A stretch of 64,000 nucleotides of DNA, taken from assembly GCA_965279115.1 (NCBI GenBank), contig OZ257137.1, positions 6,386,001 through 6,450,000 on the forward strand. The letters run 5' to 3'. The stretch comes from JAEUOS01 sp965279115. Its GTDB lineage: Bacteria > Pseudomonadota > Gammaproteobacteria > Burkholderiales > JAEUOS01. Made by a program: the position numbers and the translations under genes. Under the pieces are notes generated by a model. The model had not been told where the DNA came from. It saw nothing but the letters and a program-made list of their open reading frames with translations, and made no database searches. Below are positions 26,739 through 36,087 of this stretch, piece after piece. Every line of letters starts with the position of its first letter. Positions within the stretch are counted from its first letter, which is position 1.

Positions 26739-28310
26739 ATGATCATGCTCAGACTGCTGTTCCTGCTCCTGCTGCCAGCCGCGGTGGCGGCGCAAGGCAA
26801 CACCTTGCGCGTAGGCCTGGCGGCCGACGTCACCTCGCTCGACCCGCACCACATCAACATCGGCTCGAACAACAACGCGCTGTGGCATTTTTTCGATGCG
26901 CTCACCCATGTGAACGCCGATGCGCGCCTGGTTCCCGGGCTGGCCGAAAGCTGGAAAGCCACCGACAAGACCACCTGGGAGTTCCGCCTGCGCCGCGGCG
27001 TACGCTTCCATGACGGGACCGAACTCACACCCGACGACGTGATCGCCTCCATCGAGCGCGCCCGCACCGCCGAGAAGTCCGGCGGCCAGTTCGGCGCCTT
27101 CACCAAGGCGATCGTCGAAATGAAGGTGGTCAAGCCCAACGGCGTGGTGTTCCGCACCGCCACGCCGTACGCCATGCTGCCCTACGACCTGAACTCGATC
27201 TTCATCATCAGCCGCAAGGCCGTCGCCGCCACCACCGAAGACTTCAACGCGGCCCGGGTGGCGGCCGACGGCACCCCGGCGATCGCCGGCACCGGCCCCT
27301 ACAAGCTCGCCGCGTTCAAGCGTGGCGACCGGGTGGAAATGACGCGCAACGACGCCTACTGGGGCACCAAGCCCGGCTTCGAGAAGGTGACCCTGCGCAT
27401 CCTGCCCAATGACGGCCCGCGCATCGCCGCGCTCCTGGCGGGCGACGTCGACATGATCGAGAACCTGCCCACCAGCGACGCCACCCGCATCAAGACCAGC
27501 GGCAACTACACGGTGGCGCAGAAGATTTCCTGGCGCACCATCTTCTTTCACATGGACCAGGCGCGCGACCAGCCGCCGGGGCTCACCGGCAAGGACGGCA
27601 AGCCGCTGGCCAAGAACCCCTTCAAGGACCTGCGCGTGCGCCAGGCCGTGTCCAAGGCCATCAACCGCACCGCCATCGCCGAGCGGGTGATGGAAACCCT
27701 CGCCATGCCGGCCGGCAATATCGTCGCGCCCACGGTGTTCGGCCATGTCGCGGCCATCAAGGCCGACGCCTATGATCCCGAAGGCGCGAAAAAATTGCTG
27801 GCCGACGCGGGTTACAAGGACGGTTTCGCCATGACGCTGGCGGCGCCCAACAACCGCTACGTCAACGACGACCAGATCGCCCAGGCCATCGCCCAGATGC
27901 TCACCCGGATCGGCATCCAGACCAAGGTCGAAACCTTTCCGATGAGCGTGTACCTGGGGCGCGCGCGCAACGGCGATTTTCCTTTCCTGATGCTGGGCTG
28001 GGGCTCGTTCTCGGGTGACCTGGCGCTGCGCGCGCTGCTGGCCACGCCCAACGCCGACAAGGGCTACGGCGCCTGGAACTGGGGCAAGCATTCGCTGCCC
28101 AAGGTCGACGAGCTGCTCGACCGCGGTTTCCAGATGACCGACGAGAAGCAGCGCGAGGCCAATGCCGTCGAGGCCGCCACCCTGGCGCTGAAGAACATGG
28201 GTGTGGTGCCGGTGCACCACCAGATCGCCACCTGGGCCATGAGGAAGGGCCTGGCCTATACCGGGCGCACCGACGAATTCACCTTTGCGCACGACGTGAA
28301 GCCGCAGTAG
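26739..28310 (+). CDS. Peptide/nickel-type ABC substrate-binding protein (SBP family 5)
   Basis: 523 residues with an N-terminal signal peptide (LLFLLLLPAAVAAQG). SBP_bac_5 features are present: TLRVGLAADVTSLDPHHINIG, then LVPGLAESWKATDKTTWEFRLRRGVRFHDG, then GTGPYKLAAFKRGD. These periplasmic receptors bind oligopeptides, nickel complexes or other large ligands for Dpp/Opp-type importers. No permease or ATPase genes accompany it, so it must share a transporter encoded elsewhere. A second ATG six bases in (26745) is an equally good start. Confidence 0.92.
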   Translation: MIMLRLLFLLLLPAAVAAQGNTLRVGLAADVTSLDPHHINIGSNNNALWHFFDALTHVNADARLVPGLAESWKATDKTTWEFRLRRGVRFHDGTELTPDDVIASIERARTAEKSGGQFGAFTKAIVEMKVVKPNGVVFRTATPYAMLPYDLNSIFIISRKAVAATTEDFNAARVAADGTPAIAGTGPYKLAAFKRGDRVEMTRNDAYWGTKPGFEKVTLRILPNDGPRIAALLAGDVDMIENLPTSDATRIKTSGNYTVAQKISWRTIFFHMDQARDQPPGLTGKDGKPLAKNPFKDLRVRQAVSKAINRTAIAERVMETLAMPAGNIVAPTVFGHVAAIKADAYDPEGAKKLLADAGYKDGFAMTLAAPNNRYVNDDQIAQAIAQMLTRIGIQTKVETFPMSVYLGRARNGDFPFLMLGWGSFSGDLALRALLATPNADKGYGAWNWGKHSLPKVDELLDRGFQMTDEKQREANAVEAATLALKNMGVVPVHHQIATWAMRKGLAYTGRTDEFTFAHDVKPQ

Positions 28311-28335
28311 CGGGACAGCCCGCGACGGTTGCACC

Positions 28336-28941
28336 ATGCCATTGACGCTCCACGGGATTGCCGGATCGCGCGCGATCCGCTGCCTGTGGATGCTGGAAGA
28401 ACTGGGCGTGCCCTACACCCATGTGCCGGTGGATTTTCGCGGCCAGACGCGCACGGCGGAATTCCTTGCGCTCAATCCCAACGGGCGCATCCCGGTGTTG
28501 CAGGATGGTGAACTGGTTGTCTGGGAATCGCTGGCCATCAACCTGTATCTGGCGCGGCGCTGTGGCGGACCGCTCGCACCGGTCGGCCATGAGGAAGATG
28601 CCGCCTGCCTGATGTGGAGCTTCTGGGCCGCCAACGAGATCGAGCGCGAATGCGTGGCCATCCTGCTGCACCGCGAGGCACTGCCGGAAGAACGGCGCAG
28701 ACCGGAAGCCGCGCGGCAGGCCGAAGGACGCCTGCGCGAGCCGCTGAAGGTGCTCGAGGAGCACCTGGCGCGCCGATCCTTTCTGGCCGCAGCGCGCTTC
28801 ACGGTGGCCGACCTGAATGTCGCCAGCATCCTCGCCTGGGCGCGGCCCGCAACCGCCTTGATGGCGGACTTCCCGGCGGTGTCTTCGTGGCTGGAAAGCG
28901 CGATTGCGCGGCCGTCCTGGGGGCGCGCAAGCAACCGTTGA
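28336..28941 (+). CDS. Glutathione S-transferase family protein
   Basis: 201 residues. The N-terminal thioredoxin-like domain includes LHGIAGSRAIRCLWMLEELGVPY, the cis-Pro segment GRIPVLQDG and the glutathione-binding E-S pair in VVWESLAINLYLARR. The helical C-terminal domain ends around RFTVADLNVASILAWA. It conjugates or uses glutathione on an unknown electrophile. It is followed at once by a terminator and the convergent CoA-transferase gene. Confidence 0.88.
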   Translation: MPLTLHGIAGSRAIRCLWMLEELGVPYTHVPVDFRGQTRTAEFLALNPNGRIPVLQDGELVVWESLAINLYLARRCGGPLAPVGHEEDAACLMWSFWAANEIERECVAILLHREALPEERRRPEAARQAEGRLREPLKVLEEHLARRSFLAAARFTVADLNVASILAWARPATALMADFPAVSSWLESAIARPSWGRASNR

Positions 28942-28944
28942 ACC

Positions 28945-28979
28945 GGCGCCGGGCCGGTCCGGCCGCGCCCTATTTTTTC
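28945..28979 (+). terminator. GC-rich hairpin with T run between GST and CoA-transferase
   Basis: Starting 4 bases after the GST stop, a GC-rich self-complementary stretch (28945-28969) is followed by TATTTTTT. It would terminate the GST transcript and overlaps the end of the opposing gene. Confidence 0.5.
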
Positions 28980-30220
28980 TGGATCGCCGCGCCGGACTCG
29001 ATCAGTCTGTCGATGGTGTCCGCACGCAGCCCGGCTTCGGCCAGCACTTCAACGGTGTGCTGGCCAAGGCGTGGCGGCAATGCGGGCTGCGGAATCTCAC
29101 CATCGAAGCGCAGCGGCGCGCCCGGCATGGCCAATGTGCCCATGGCCGGGTCATCGACCGTGGCGAAAAACCCGGTCTGCGCCAGGTGCGGATCGGCTTC
29201 CAGGTCGGCAAGCCGGTTCAGGGGTGCCGCCGGAATGTCGAGGCGGTCGCAGACTGCCAGCCATTGCGCGGTGGTTCGCTCGGCAACACACTCGGCCACC
29301 AGGGCGTAGAGCGCGTCGATGTTGCGGGTGCGCGCCGCCAGGCCGACAAAGCGCGCGTCGTCCGCCAGCGCTGGGCGCCCCGCCTCGAGGAAGAAGCTGC
29401 GCCAGTGCGTATCGGTGTAGGGGAGGATGCAGACATACCCGTCACTGGTCTGGTAGGGCTTGCGCCAGCGGGTCAGCAGGCGGCCATAGCCGGGTGCGCC
29501 GACCGGCGGCCGGAAGTGCGCGCCGTGGTAATGATCGACCAGCGTGAAGTTGACCATGCACTCGAACATCGGCACTTCGACATAGGTGCCCTGCCCGTCG
29601 CGGTTGCGCGCGACCAGGGCCATCAGCACCGCCTGGGCGACGAACAGGCCGCAGGTCTTGTCGGCGATCACGCTCGGCACATAGCCCGGCTCGCCACCGC
29701 GCAATTCCGCGAGCGAGGCCAGTCCGCACAGGCCCTGGATGATGTCATCGTAGGCCGGACGGCCGGCGTACGGTCCGCGCTCGGAATAGCCATGCGCGCC
29801 CACCACGATCAGCTTGCCATTGCGCTCGCGCAGCGCTTGCGGCGACAGGCCGAGCGCCACCATTTTTTGCGGACGCATGCTGTAGACCAGCACATCGGCG
29901 CCATCGACCAGCGTCATGAGCGCGTCGCGCGCGGCGGCCTGCTTCAAGTCCAGCACCACACTGCGCTTGCCGCGGTTGGCGCCGATGAACGCGGCGGCCA
30001 TGCCCGGCTCAAGCGCCGGCCCGGTGGCGCGGGTGGTGTCGCCCTGCGGCGATTCGATCTTGATGATGTCGGCGCCGTATTCGCCGAGCATCATGGTGGC
30101 GTACGGACCGAGCATCACTGACGTGAGATCGATGACGCGGATCCCCGCCAGCGGCAAGGCGCGGTGGTGAGCCGCGCCGGACGGCGCGCCCACGCTGTTG
30201 TCCTTCAATGGAGGAACCAT
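28970..30220 (-). CDS. Type III (CaiB/BaiF) acyl-CoA transferase
   Basis: 416 residues, family length. Features are the opening LAGIRVIDLTSVMLGPYATMMLGEYGADIIKIE, the N-R-G-K segment FIGANRGKRSVVLDLK, and Asp158 in GRPAYDDIIQG at the position of the catalytic aspartate that forms the glutamyl/aspartyl-CoA-type intermediate. Family III enzymes move CoA between carboxylates such as formate/oxalate, succinate/aromatic acids or carnitine derivatives. The substrate is unknown. It sits in a set of catabolic genes and is divergent from a PEP-mutase-family gene. Confidence 0.92.
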   Translation of the reverse strand: MVPPLKDNSVGAPSGAAHHRALPLAGIRVIDLTSVMLGPYATMMLGEYGADIIKIESPQGDTTRATGPALEPGMAAAFIGANRGKRSVVLDLKQAAARDALMTLVDGADVLVYSMRPQKMVALGLSPQALRERNGKLIVVGAHGYSERGPYAGRPAYDDIIQGLCGLASLAELRGGEPGYVPSVIADKTCGLFVAQAVLMALVARNRDGQGTYVEVPMFECMVNFTLVDHYHGAHFRPPVGAPGYGRLLTRWRKPYQTSDGYVCILPYTDTHWRSFFLEAGRPALADDARFVGLAARTRNIDALYALVAECVAERTTAQWLAVCDRLDIPAAPLNRLADLEADPHLAQTGFFATVDDPAMGTLAMPGAPLRFDGEIPQPALPPRLGQHTVEVLAEAGLRADTIDRLIESGAAIQKK

Positions 30221-30387
30221 GCTGGCGCTGTTGCTCGCTGGTGGATGAGAAGGCGGCCGAGTCTAGGGGCCGCTCCGGCGAGTGTCAATCCAGGGGCGCG
30301 CACCGTGCCGACCATTTCCGCCGGGAGTGCGGGGGGTTCGGAATCCCGCGCCAGCACGCGGTTCGCCATCCGCAGGGATAATTGGGA

Positions 30388-31272
30388 ATGGCAGATCAAT
30401 CCCCCCCTCCCCCACGCGCCAGCTTCGCCGCACGGCGCCGCGCCTTGCGCGAACTCGTCGCCCGCGGCCGGACCACCGCCGCCATGGGCGCCAGCGACGC
30501 GCTGAGCGCAAGGCAAATTGAAGCGGCCGGATTCGCCTGCGTGTACATCGGCAGCTACGCCACCGCCGCGAGCCGCCTCGCCCTGCCCGACACGGGCCTG
30601 CTTTCCCTGCAGGACATGGTCAGCCAGGCCAGGGGCATTGTCGATGCGGTGAACCTGCCGGTGATCGCCGACGCCGAGGGCGGATTCAATGACGCCGCCA
30701 ATATCTGGCGCACGGTGCGCGATTTTGAGCGCGCCGGCGTGTCGGCCATCCACATCGAGGACCATGCCTACGGCAAGCATGCCGAAGTGCCGCAGCGCCT
30801 GCGCCCGATAGCCACGGTGGCCAGCCGCATCCGCGCCGCTGTCGATGCGCGCGAAGACCCGGACTTCATGATCGTCGCGCGCAGCGACGCGTATTGGGTG
30901 TCGAAAGACCTTGATGACATCATCGCCCGGCTCAACGCCTATGCCGAGGCGGGCGCGGACATGGTGTTCCCGACCATGCTGCCGCCACCGCTCCTGGCGC
31001 AGGCGCGCGCGCGCCTCGCACGGCCGGTGATGGTGGTGGACTCCCCCGGCTACACATTGGCGGATGAGGCTGCGGCCGGCGCCGCCATTGTTCTCTACTT
31101 CGGCTTCTCGCTGCTGGTGCAATACCAGGCGGTGCAACAGGCGCTTGACACCTTCCGCCGCAGCGGCGACGCAGGCGCCGTGCCGGGCCTGCGCGAGAAC
31201 GTCGCGCAATTCGAGAAGTTCATCGGCTACGCCGAATTCACGGAGCGCACGCGCAAGTACGGCGCGGGATGA
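30388..31272 (+). CDS. Isocitrate lyase / PEP mutase family enzyme
   Basis: 294 residues from the ATG at 30388. The TIM barrel shows MGASDALSARQIEAAGFACVYIGSYA, the metal-binding DAEGGF segment, AGVSAIHIEDHAYGKH and the VARSDAY strand. The KKCGH catalytic loop of true isocitrate lyase is absent, so it fits the carboxyphosphonoenolpyruvate mutase, oxaloacetate decarboxylase or 2-methylisocitrate-lyase-like side of the family. It would cleave or decarboxylate a 2-hydroxy or 2-oxo dicarboxylate. It is followed by an MFS transporter that may import the substrate. Confidence 0.87.
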   Translation: MADQSPPPPRASFAARRRALRELVARGRTTAAMGASDALSARQIEAAGFACVYIGSYATAASRLALPDTGLLSLQDMVSQARGIVDAVNLPVIADAEGGFNDAANIWRTVRDFERAGVSAIHIEDHAYGKHAEVPQRLRPIATVASRIRAAVDAREDPDFMIVARSDAYWVSKDLDDIIARLNAYAEAGADMVFPTMLPPPLLAQARARLARPVMVVDSPGYTLADEAAAGAAIVLYFGFSLLVQYQAVQQALDTFRRSGDAGAVPGLRENVAQFEKFIGYAEFTERTRKYGAG

Positions 31273-31391
31273 CACAATGCGACTGGCCGCCGCCATGGTC
31301 GCCAGTCGCCAGTCGCAACCGCAACCGCACACGCATTACGCCCACCCCATTTCCCGCGTCGCAAGGCATCACCCCGCAAAGCCGCATCCCC

Positions 31392-32615
31392 GTGAATTCC
31401 CCTGTCCGCCTTTTTCTCGCGGTGACCCTGCCGCTGGCGGCGTTCAACCTGATCAACCAGGCCTCGCGCACGGTGATGTCCATCATCGGCCCGGTGCTGG
31501 CCACCGAGTTCGCCATGTCCGCCAGCGAACTGGGCATGCTGGCGGCCTGCATGTTCGCCGCCTACGGCGCCGCGCAGCTTCCGGTCGGCGTGGCGCTCGA
31601 CACGGTGGGCCCGCGGCGCATCCAAGCCGGCGCCTGCCTGCTGGCGGCGTGCGGATTCGCGGTCTTCGCCCTTTCGCATGGCCTGGCGGGCTTCGCGGTT
31701 GCCCGGATCATCCTGGGCGTGGGCATCTCGGCGGCCCTGATGGCCATCATCAAGGCCAACACCCAGTGGTTCGCGCCGGCCCAGGTGGCCAACATGACCG
31801 GCCTGGCCATGGTGGTGGGGTCGCTGGGCAGCGTGCTCACCACCGCGCCGGTGGAGGCGGTCCTGCCCACCCTCGGCTGGCGCGGCGTGTTCTGGCTGCT
31901 GTGCGCCGCCTCCCTTGCCACTTCGGCGTGGATCTTCTTCTCGGTGCGCGACAAGCCCGCCGCCGGTCCGCGCCGCAGCCTGGCAGCCGAAGGCGCGGTG
32001 ATCCTGCAGATCCTCGGCTCGCGCCGCTTCTGGCGCTATGCGCCCGCGGCGGCGATGCTGTCGGTCATGAACTTCACCTACCTGGGCTTGTGGGCAGGCC
32101 CCTGGCTGCGCGACGTGGCAGGCTACGACGGGGTGACGCGCGCCCATACCCTGTTCTTCTACACCCTCTCGCTGATGGGCGGCGGATGGCTGGTGGGCCT
32201 GGCCGGCAGCCGGGCACAGGCGCGCGGGCTGCCCGCCATCCTGGTGCCGACGCTCTGCACGGTAGGCCTGGTGGCGGCGCAACTGGGCCTGGCGCTGCAG
32301 CCGACCCATGCGGTCACGGTCATGGCGCTGTGGGCGCTGTTCGCCTTTTGCGCCGCCGGCGGGCCCACCGCCTACATCGCGGTCGGCCAGATGTTCCCGG
32401 TGGAACAGACCGCCCGCATCGCGACGGCCATCAACACCCTGACCTTGTGCGGCGCCTTCGCGCTGCAGGCGGCCATCGGCGCGATCCTCGACCTGTGGCC
32501 GCGCAATGCCACCGGGGGCTGGAGCGCCAGCGGTTATTCGGCGGCGCTTGTCATGTCTGCCGTGGTGCATCTTGCGGCCGCGCTTGCGGCCGGATTGGGA
32601 CCTGTGCGCCGTTGA
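31392..32615 (+). CDS. MFS transporter
   Basis: 407 residues from a GTG at 31392, where the first membrane helix begins (VRLFLAVTLPLAAFNLINQAS). Twelve helices can be counted, with a degenerate MFS motif at GVALDTVGPRRIQAG. An ATG at 31269 overlaps the stop of the preceding gene (ATGA) and would add 41 residues without any resemblance to a transporter; coupling through that ATG cannot be excluded. The PEP-mutase-like gene upstream suggests that a small organic acid is the substrate. Confidence 0.85.
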   Translation: MNSPVRLFLAVTLPLAAFNLINQASRTVMSIIGPVLATEFAMSASELGMLAACMFAAYGAAQLPVGVALDTVGPRRIQAGACLLAACGFAVFALSHGLAGFAVARIILGVGISAALMAIIKANTQWFAPAQVANMTGLAMVVGSLGSVLTTAPVEAVLPTLGWRGVFWLLCAASLATSAWIFFSVRDKPAAGPRRSLAAEGAVILQILGSRRFWRYAPAAAMLSVMNFTYLGLWAGPWLRDVAGYDGVTRAHTLFFYTLSLMGGGWLVGLAGSRAQARGLPAILVPTLCTVGLVAAQLGLALQPTHAVTVMALWALFAFCAAGGPTAYIAVGQMFPVEQTARIATAINTLTLCGAFALQAAIGAILDLWPRNATGGWSASGYSAALVMSAVVHLAAALAAGLGPVRR

Positions 32616-32640
32616 TAGCCGCGCCGCGCGGTCTTGCGGC

Positions 32641-33930
32641 TCAGCGGCTGATCGGCAGCGTCAGGACCGGCCGGTCGCCCGGCTTGCCCTGCATGTCGAG
32701 GCGCGTGAGTTCCATCAGCAGCGAAAACGTCGACTTCGACTCGTGGTCGGCTGCGTCGACATAGAACCAGTACCCCTGGTAGGTGATGGCGACATGCGCG
32801 TTCGGCGGCGGGGCATCGCCCTTGCTCCAGCGCGCGCGGAACAGCCCCTCGGTGACCTTGCGCCAGTCGAACACGCCGCCATCCTCCGTGCGGGTGGTGC
32901 GGGCGACGCCGCGTTCGCGGTGTTCCGGCGGGATATCCACCCCATGCGAGACGAAGTACATGGCCTGCAGCAACGAGCGTGTCTCCAGGTCGAGCACCTC
33001 GTGCCCGTCCGCGCCGCGACGGAACGGCGGCAGCATGTCCACCGTCACGTCGTACTTGGCAACTCCGGGTTTCAGGTTGAAGGTACGCGCGAACGTGCGC
33101 ATCGGCGCGCTGTCCTGCATCGCCGGGTCGAAGTGGACCACCGGCTGGCGGATCCGGCGGCCGAGCGTCCAGGTGGCGCCACCCTGGTTCGCACGCATCT
33201 CCATGCCGTTCTTGGCGGCCTCGATCAGGCTGGCCGCAGTGACCAGCGACGCCGGAATCGGGCTGCCGGCGGGCTCGAATCGCTCTTCGGTGGTGAACAC
33301 CACCCGGCCCTGCTGCTGCAGGTTCTGCAACGCCAGAATGCCGAAGAGGAATTCGGAATACCGGGGAGCGACCTCGGGCGTCGGGCCGCTCGCGAATTCG
33401 GCATTGGGCACCCAGTTGAGGTTCTCGAGATAGAGCCGGAACACCGTGCCGATCGGCCAGGTGGTCTTGGCCAGGTAGAGCAGGCCGTCGAGGGTGAGCG
33501 GCGTGAAGAGCTTGCGCGTGAACTCGGCGTCGTCGATGGGCACCATGCTGATGGTCGGGCGGTCGGCGTAGCTGGCGCCCGCCCCCGGCAGCACGGTGGA
33601 AAAGCTGCGGTTGGGCTCGCCGCCAGAGGTTGCGAAGAACGGCACCAGCTGGAGCTGCCGGACCAACTCATACTGGGCCGCGATGTTGGCGATCGACAGG
33701 CTGCTTGGCGTGTCGGTGTAACGCAGGCGGACGATGTTCAGGAGCAGTTGCTGCTCGGTGGTCACCTTAACGACCTCGTTGTACTGAAGCCGGGTCTGCT
33801 GCAGCGCCAGCGGCCCGCCCGCGCAGCCGGCCAGCAGGGCGCACAGCAAGGCGCACAGCGCCGCGCCGATGCGCCCGACCACGATGCCGGACTGCTTCCG
33901 CGCGTTGCAGACCTCAAGACAATGGTTCAT
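32641..33930 (-). CDS. Uncharacterised lipoprotein
   Basis: 429 residues. A signal peptide ends in the lipobox LLAGC with Cys36; the long first part suggests that a start slightly downstream is possible. The mature protein opens with LQQTRLQYNEVVKVTTEQQLLLNIVRLRYTDTPS and holds no domain I can name. No catalytic motif, repeat or membrane segment is visible beyond the lipid anchor. Similar orphan envelope lipoproteins are found in Proteobacteria, but I do not know a function. It is convergent with the MFS gene, with 25 bases between stops, and is preceded by the 459-base gap. Confidence 0.75.
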   Translation of the reverse strand: MNHCLEVCNARKQSGIVVGRIGAALCALLCALLAGCAGGPLALQQTRLQYNEVVKVTTEQQLLLNIVRLRYTDTPSSLSIANIAAQYELVRQLQLVPFFATSGGEPNRSFSTVLPGAGASYADRPTISMVPIDDAEFTRKLFTPLTLDGLLYLAKTTWPIGTVFRLYLENLNWVPNAEFASGPTPEVAPRYSEFLFGILALQNLQQQGRVVFTTEERFEPAGSPIPASLVTAASLIEAAKNGMEMRANQGGATWTLGRRIRQPVVHFDPAMQDSAPMRTFARTFNLKPGVAKYDVTVDMLPPFRRGADGHEVLDLETRSLLQAMYFVSHGVDIPPEHRERGVARTTRTEDGGVFDWRKVTEGLFRARWSKGDAPPPNAHVAITYQGYWFYVDAADHESKSTFSLLMELTRLDMQGKPGDRPVLTLPISR

Positions 33931-34389
33931 TCAATGGATCTCGTCGCGCACTGCTTGGCAGGGGGCGGCGGTTTCGAGGGGTGTGAAAGGTGGCGTACTC
34001 GAACCACGGCTCCCTTATCATTTCGGTTTATTGCGCGGTCCACGCCGCCTCGCAAGCGCCGGCCCCTGGCGCACAGGGCCGCGAACTTACATGCGGCAAA
34101 TGACAAATTGGTGACGATTTCGTGACTTGCGTGGAGATGTGATATGCCGTCATGTGGCCGCAAGGTCAGGAAGCGCGGTCCGGCACCTTCGCGCATTCCA
34201 CCTCAGCCCGGCCTGGTCGCGCCGCAGCCAGGTGCCGCGATTCAAGCGGGTTGAACGATAATGCGGCGAAAGTTCCATGCGTGGCGCGCGCCCCGAAACG
34301 CGAGGCGATTTCGACTACCCCTGCCATGCCGAAAACAGGGGCAGGCTCTGGATTGCGTCGATCGATTCGAAACCTGACACATCGACCCC
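33931..34389. other. Intergenic region without a recognised gene
   Basis: 459 bases between the lipoprotein gene and the divergent esterase gene. Short frames exist but have no ribosome site and no family resemblance. I see no clear terminator, tRNA or repeat. Promoters for both flanking genes must lie here. Confidence 0.6.
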
Positions 34390-35220
34390 ATGACCACTTT
34401 CAGCACTGAAGACATCCCCTACCGCAGCATCGACGGACAGGTCCTGCTCGGCCGCGCCTACCGGCCGTCCGGCACGGCACGCGCACTCGTCGTGGAAGTG
34501 CATGGCGGCGCCTGGACCTCGGGTGACCGGCTCAACAACGTGCCCATCCATGAAGCGCTCGCCGCGTACGGCATCGCGGTTTTCGCGCTCGATTTCCGCA
34601 TGGCGCCGGCATTCCCCTACCCGGCGGCGGTACGCGACGTGAACTTCGGCATCCGCTGGGCCAAGGCGCGCTGCGAAGAACTTGCCGGCGCGCGCTGCCC
34701 GGTGGGCGGGCTCGGGACATCCAGCGGCGGGCAGTTGCTGGGGCTTAACGCGTTGCGCCCGGAAGACCCCATGTACACGCAACCCGACGCGCCGGATGCC
34801 GGCGAGACCCGCGCGGCGAACGCGCGCCTCGATTTCGCGGTGGTGTGCTGGCCCATCCTCGACCCGCTGGCGCGCTACCGGATGGCCCAGGCCAAGGGCA
34901 TCGCGAACCTGCTGGCGGCCCACCACGCCTTCTGGCCGGATGAAGCCGCCATGGCCGCAGGCAATCCGCGCCTGGTGCTCGAACGCGGCGAAGCCGGGGC
35001 CTTGCCGCCCATGCTCGTCATCCAGGGCGAAGCCGACGAAAACGTCGAGCACCACCGCGCCGACGAGTTCGTTGGCGCCTACCGTGCCGCCGGCGCACGG
35101 GTCGAACTGCAGAAGTTTCCCGGCGAGCCGCACAACTTCGTCGCCAAGTCACCGGCCGCCCCGGCATCGCTGGCGGCGCTGGATCGCATCAAGCGCTTCA
35201 TCGATACCCAAATCCAATGA
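34390..35220 (+). CDS. Alpha/beta hydrolase (HSL-type esterase)
   Basis: 276 residues, cytoplasmic. The oxyanion motif HGGAW (38-42) identifies the hormone-sensitive-lipase group. The nucleophile is Ser111 in GTSSG. A late QGEADENVEHH segment supplies the acid and GEPHNFV the His. It likely hydrolyses a short-chain ester, lactone or carbamate. Its stop overlaps the next SDR gene by 4 bases, so the two probably act in the same pathway. Confidence 0.9.
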   Translation: MTTFSTEDIPYRSIDGQVLLGRAYRPSGTARALVVEVHGGAWTSGDRLNNVPIHEALAAYGIAVFALDFRMAPAFPYPAAVRDVNFGIRWAKARCEELAGARCPVGGLGTSSGGQLLGLNALRPEDPMYTQPDAPDAGETRAANARLDFAVVCWPILDPLARYRMAQAKGIANLLAAHHAFWPDEAAMAAGNPRLVLERGEAGALPPMLVIQGEADENVEHHRADEFVGAYRAAGARVELQKFPGEPHNFVAKSPAAPASLAALDRIKRFIDTQIQ

Positions 35221-35984
35221 GCGGGCCCGCCAGCAGCGACCTGCGCGGCAGGACGGCCTTCATCTCGGGCGCCGGCCGCAACATCGGACGCGCCATCGCC
35301 ATCGAACTGGGCACGCGTGGTTGCAAGCTCGTGCTCAACGGCCTTTCCAACCGCGCGGATTGTGAAGAGACGGCGCGCCTCGCGCGTGCCGCGGGCGCCG
35401 GCCAGGTGCTGGTCGCGATGGGCAATGTCGGCGACCGCGAGCGCATCCGCACGATCGCCAGCGAAGCGCTTGACATGTTCGGCCGCGTCGACATCGCCAT
35501 CAACAACGCGGGCATCCGGCCGCACACGCCTTTCCTGGCCATGCGCGAGGAAGACTGGCACGAGATCCTCGACGTCAACCTCAATGCCGCCTTCCATGTG
35601 TGCCGCGCATTCCTGCCCGGCATGGTGGAAGCCAGGTGGGGGCGCATCATCAACATCACCGGCAAGACGGCAATGGAAGGCTATGGCGAGCGCGTGCCGG
35701 TCTCGGTGGCCAAGCACGGCTTGTGGGGCATGACCAAGGCGCTGGCCAAGGAGTTCGGCGCACAGGGCATTACCAGCAACGCCATTTCGCCGGGCGCGAT
35801 CCGCCAGAGCGAGCCGTCCGACCCGGAGGTTGCGCTACGGATCGCCAGGCGCGCCGCCGAAATCCCCGCCGGGCGCATCGGCGAGCCGGCGGACATCGCC
35901 GCGCTGACCGGCTTTTTGTGTTCGGACGCGGCAAGCTTCATCAACGGGCAGATGATCGCCTCCAACGGCGGGGCGGCGACGTGA
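35217..35984 (+). CDS. SDR-family protein lacking the catalytic Ser and Tyr
   Basis: 255 residues with the classical SDR fold: cofactor loop SGAGRNIGRAIA, NNAG at 96-99 and Asn121 in DVNLNAAF. The catalytic Lys166 is present in VSVAKHG, but the Tyr four residues before it is Val162, and the Ser 13 residues before that position is Gly149. The codons read cleanly, so this is not a frame artefact. It may bind NAD(P)H without normal reductase chemistry, or use nearby Tyr156 or Ser163 instead. It is coupled to the esterase gene (ATGA overlap) and followed by a Bug receptor. Confidence 0.88.
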   Translation: MSGPASSDLRGRTAFISGAGRNIGRAIAIELGTRGCKLVLNGLSNRADCEETARLARAAGAGQVLVAMGNVGDRERIRTIASEALDMFGRVDIAINNAGIRPHTPFLAMREEDWHEILDVNLNAAFHVCRAFLPGMVEARWGRIINITGKTAMEGYGERVPVSVAKHGLWGMTKALAKEFGAQGITSNAISPGAIRQSEPSDPEVALRIARRAAEIPAGRIGEPADIAALTGFLCSDAASFINGQMIASNGGAAT

Positions 35985-36087
35985 AGCATGGGTCGCGCTG
36001 GTGGCGCCATCAGGCGTGCCCGCCCCCGAATCGATTGACCGGAAAAGCCCCTCGCGGGCCATGCCTTGCATTGAAGAAGGAAACCCG

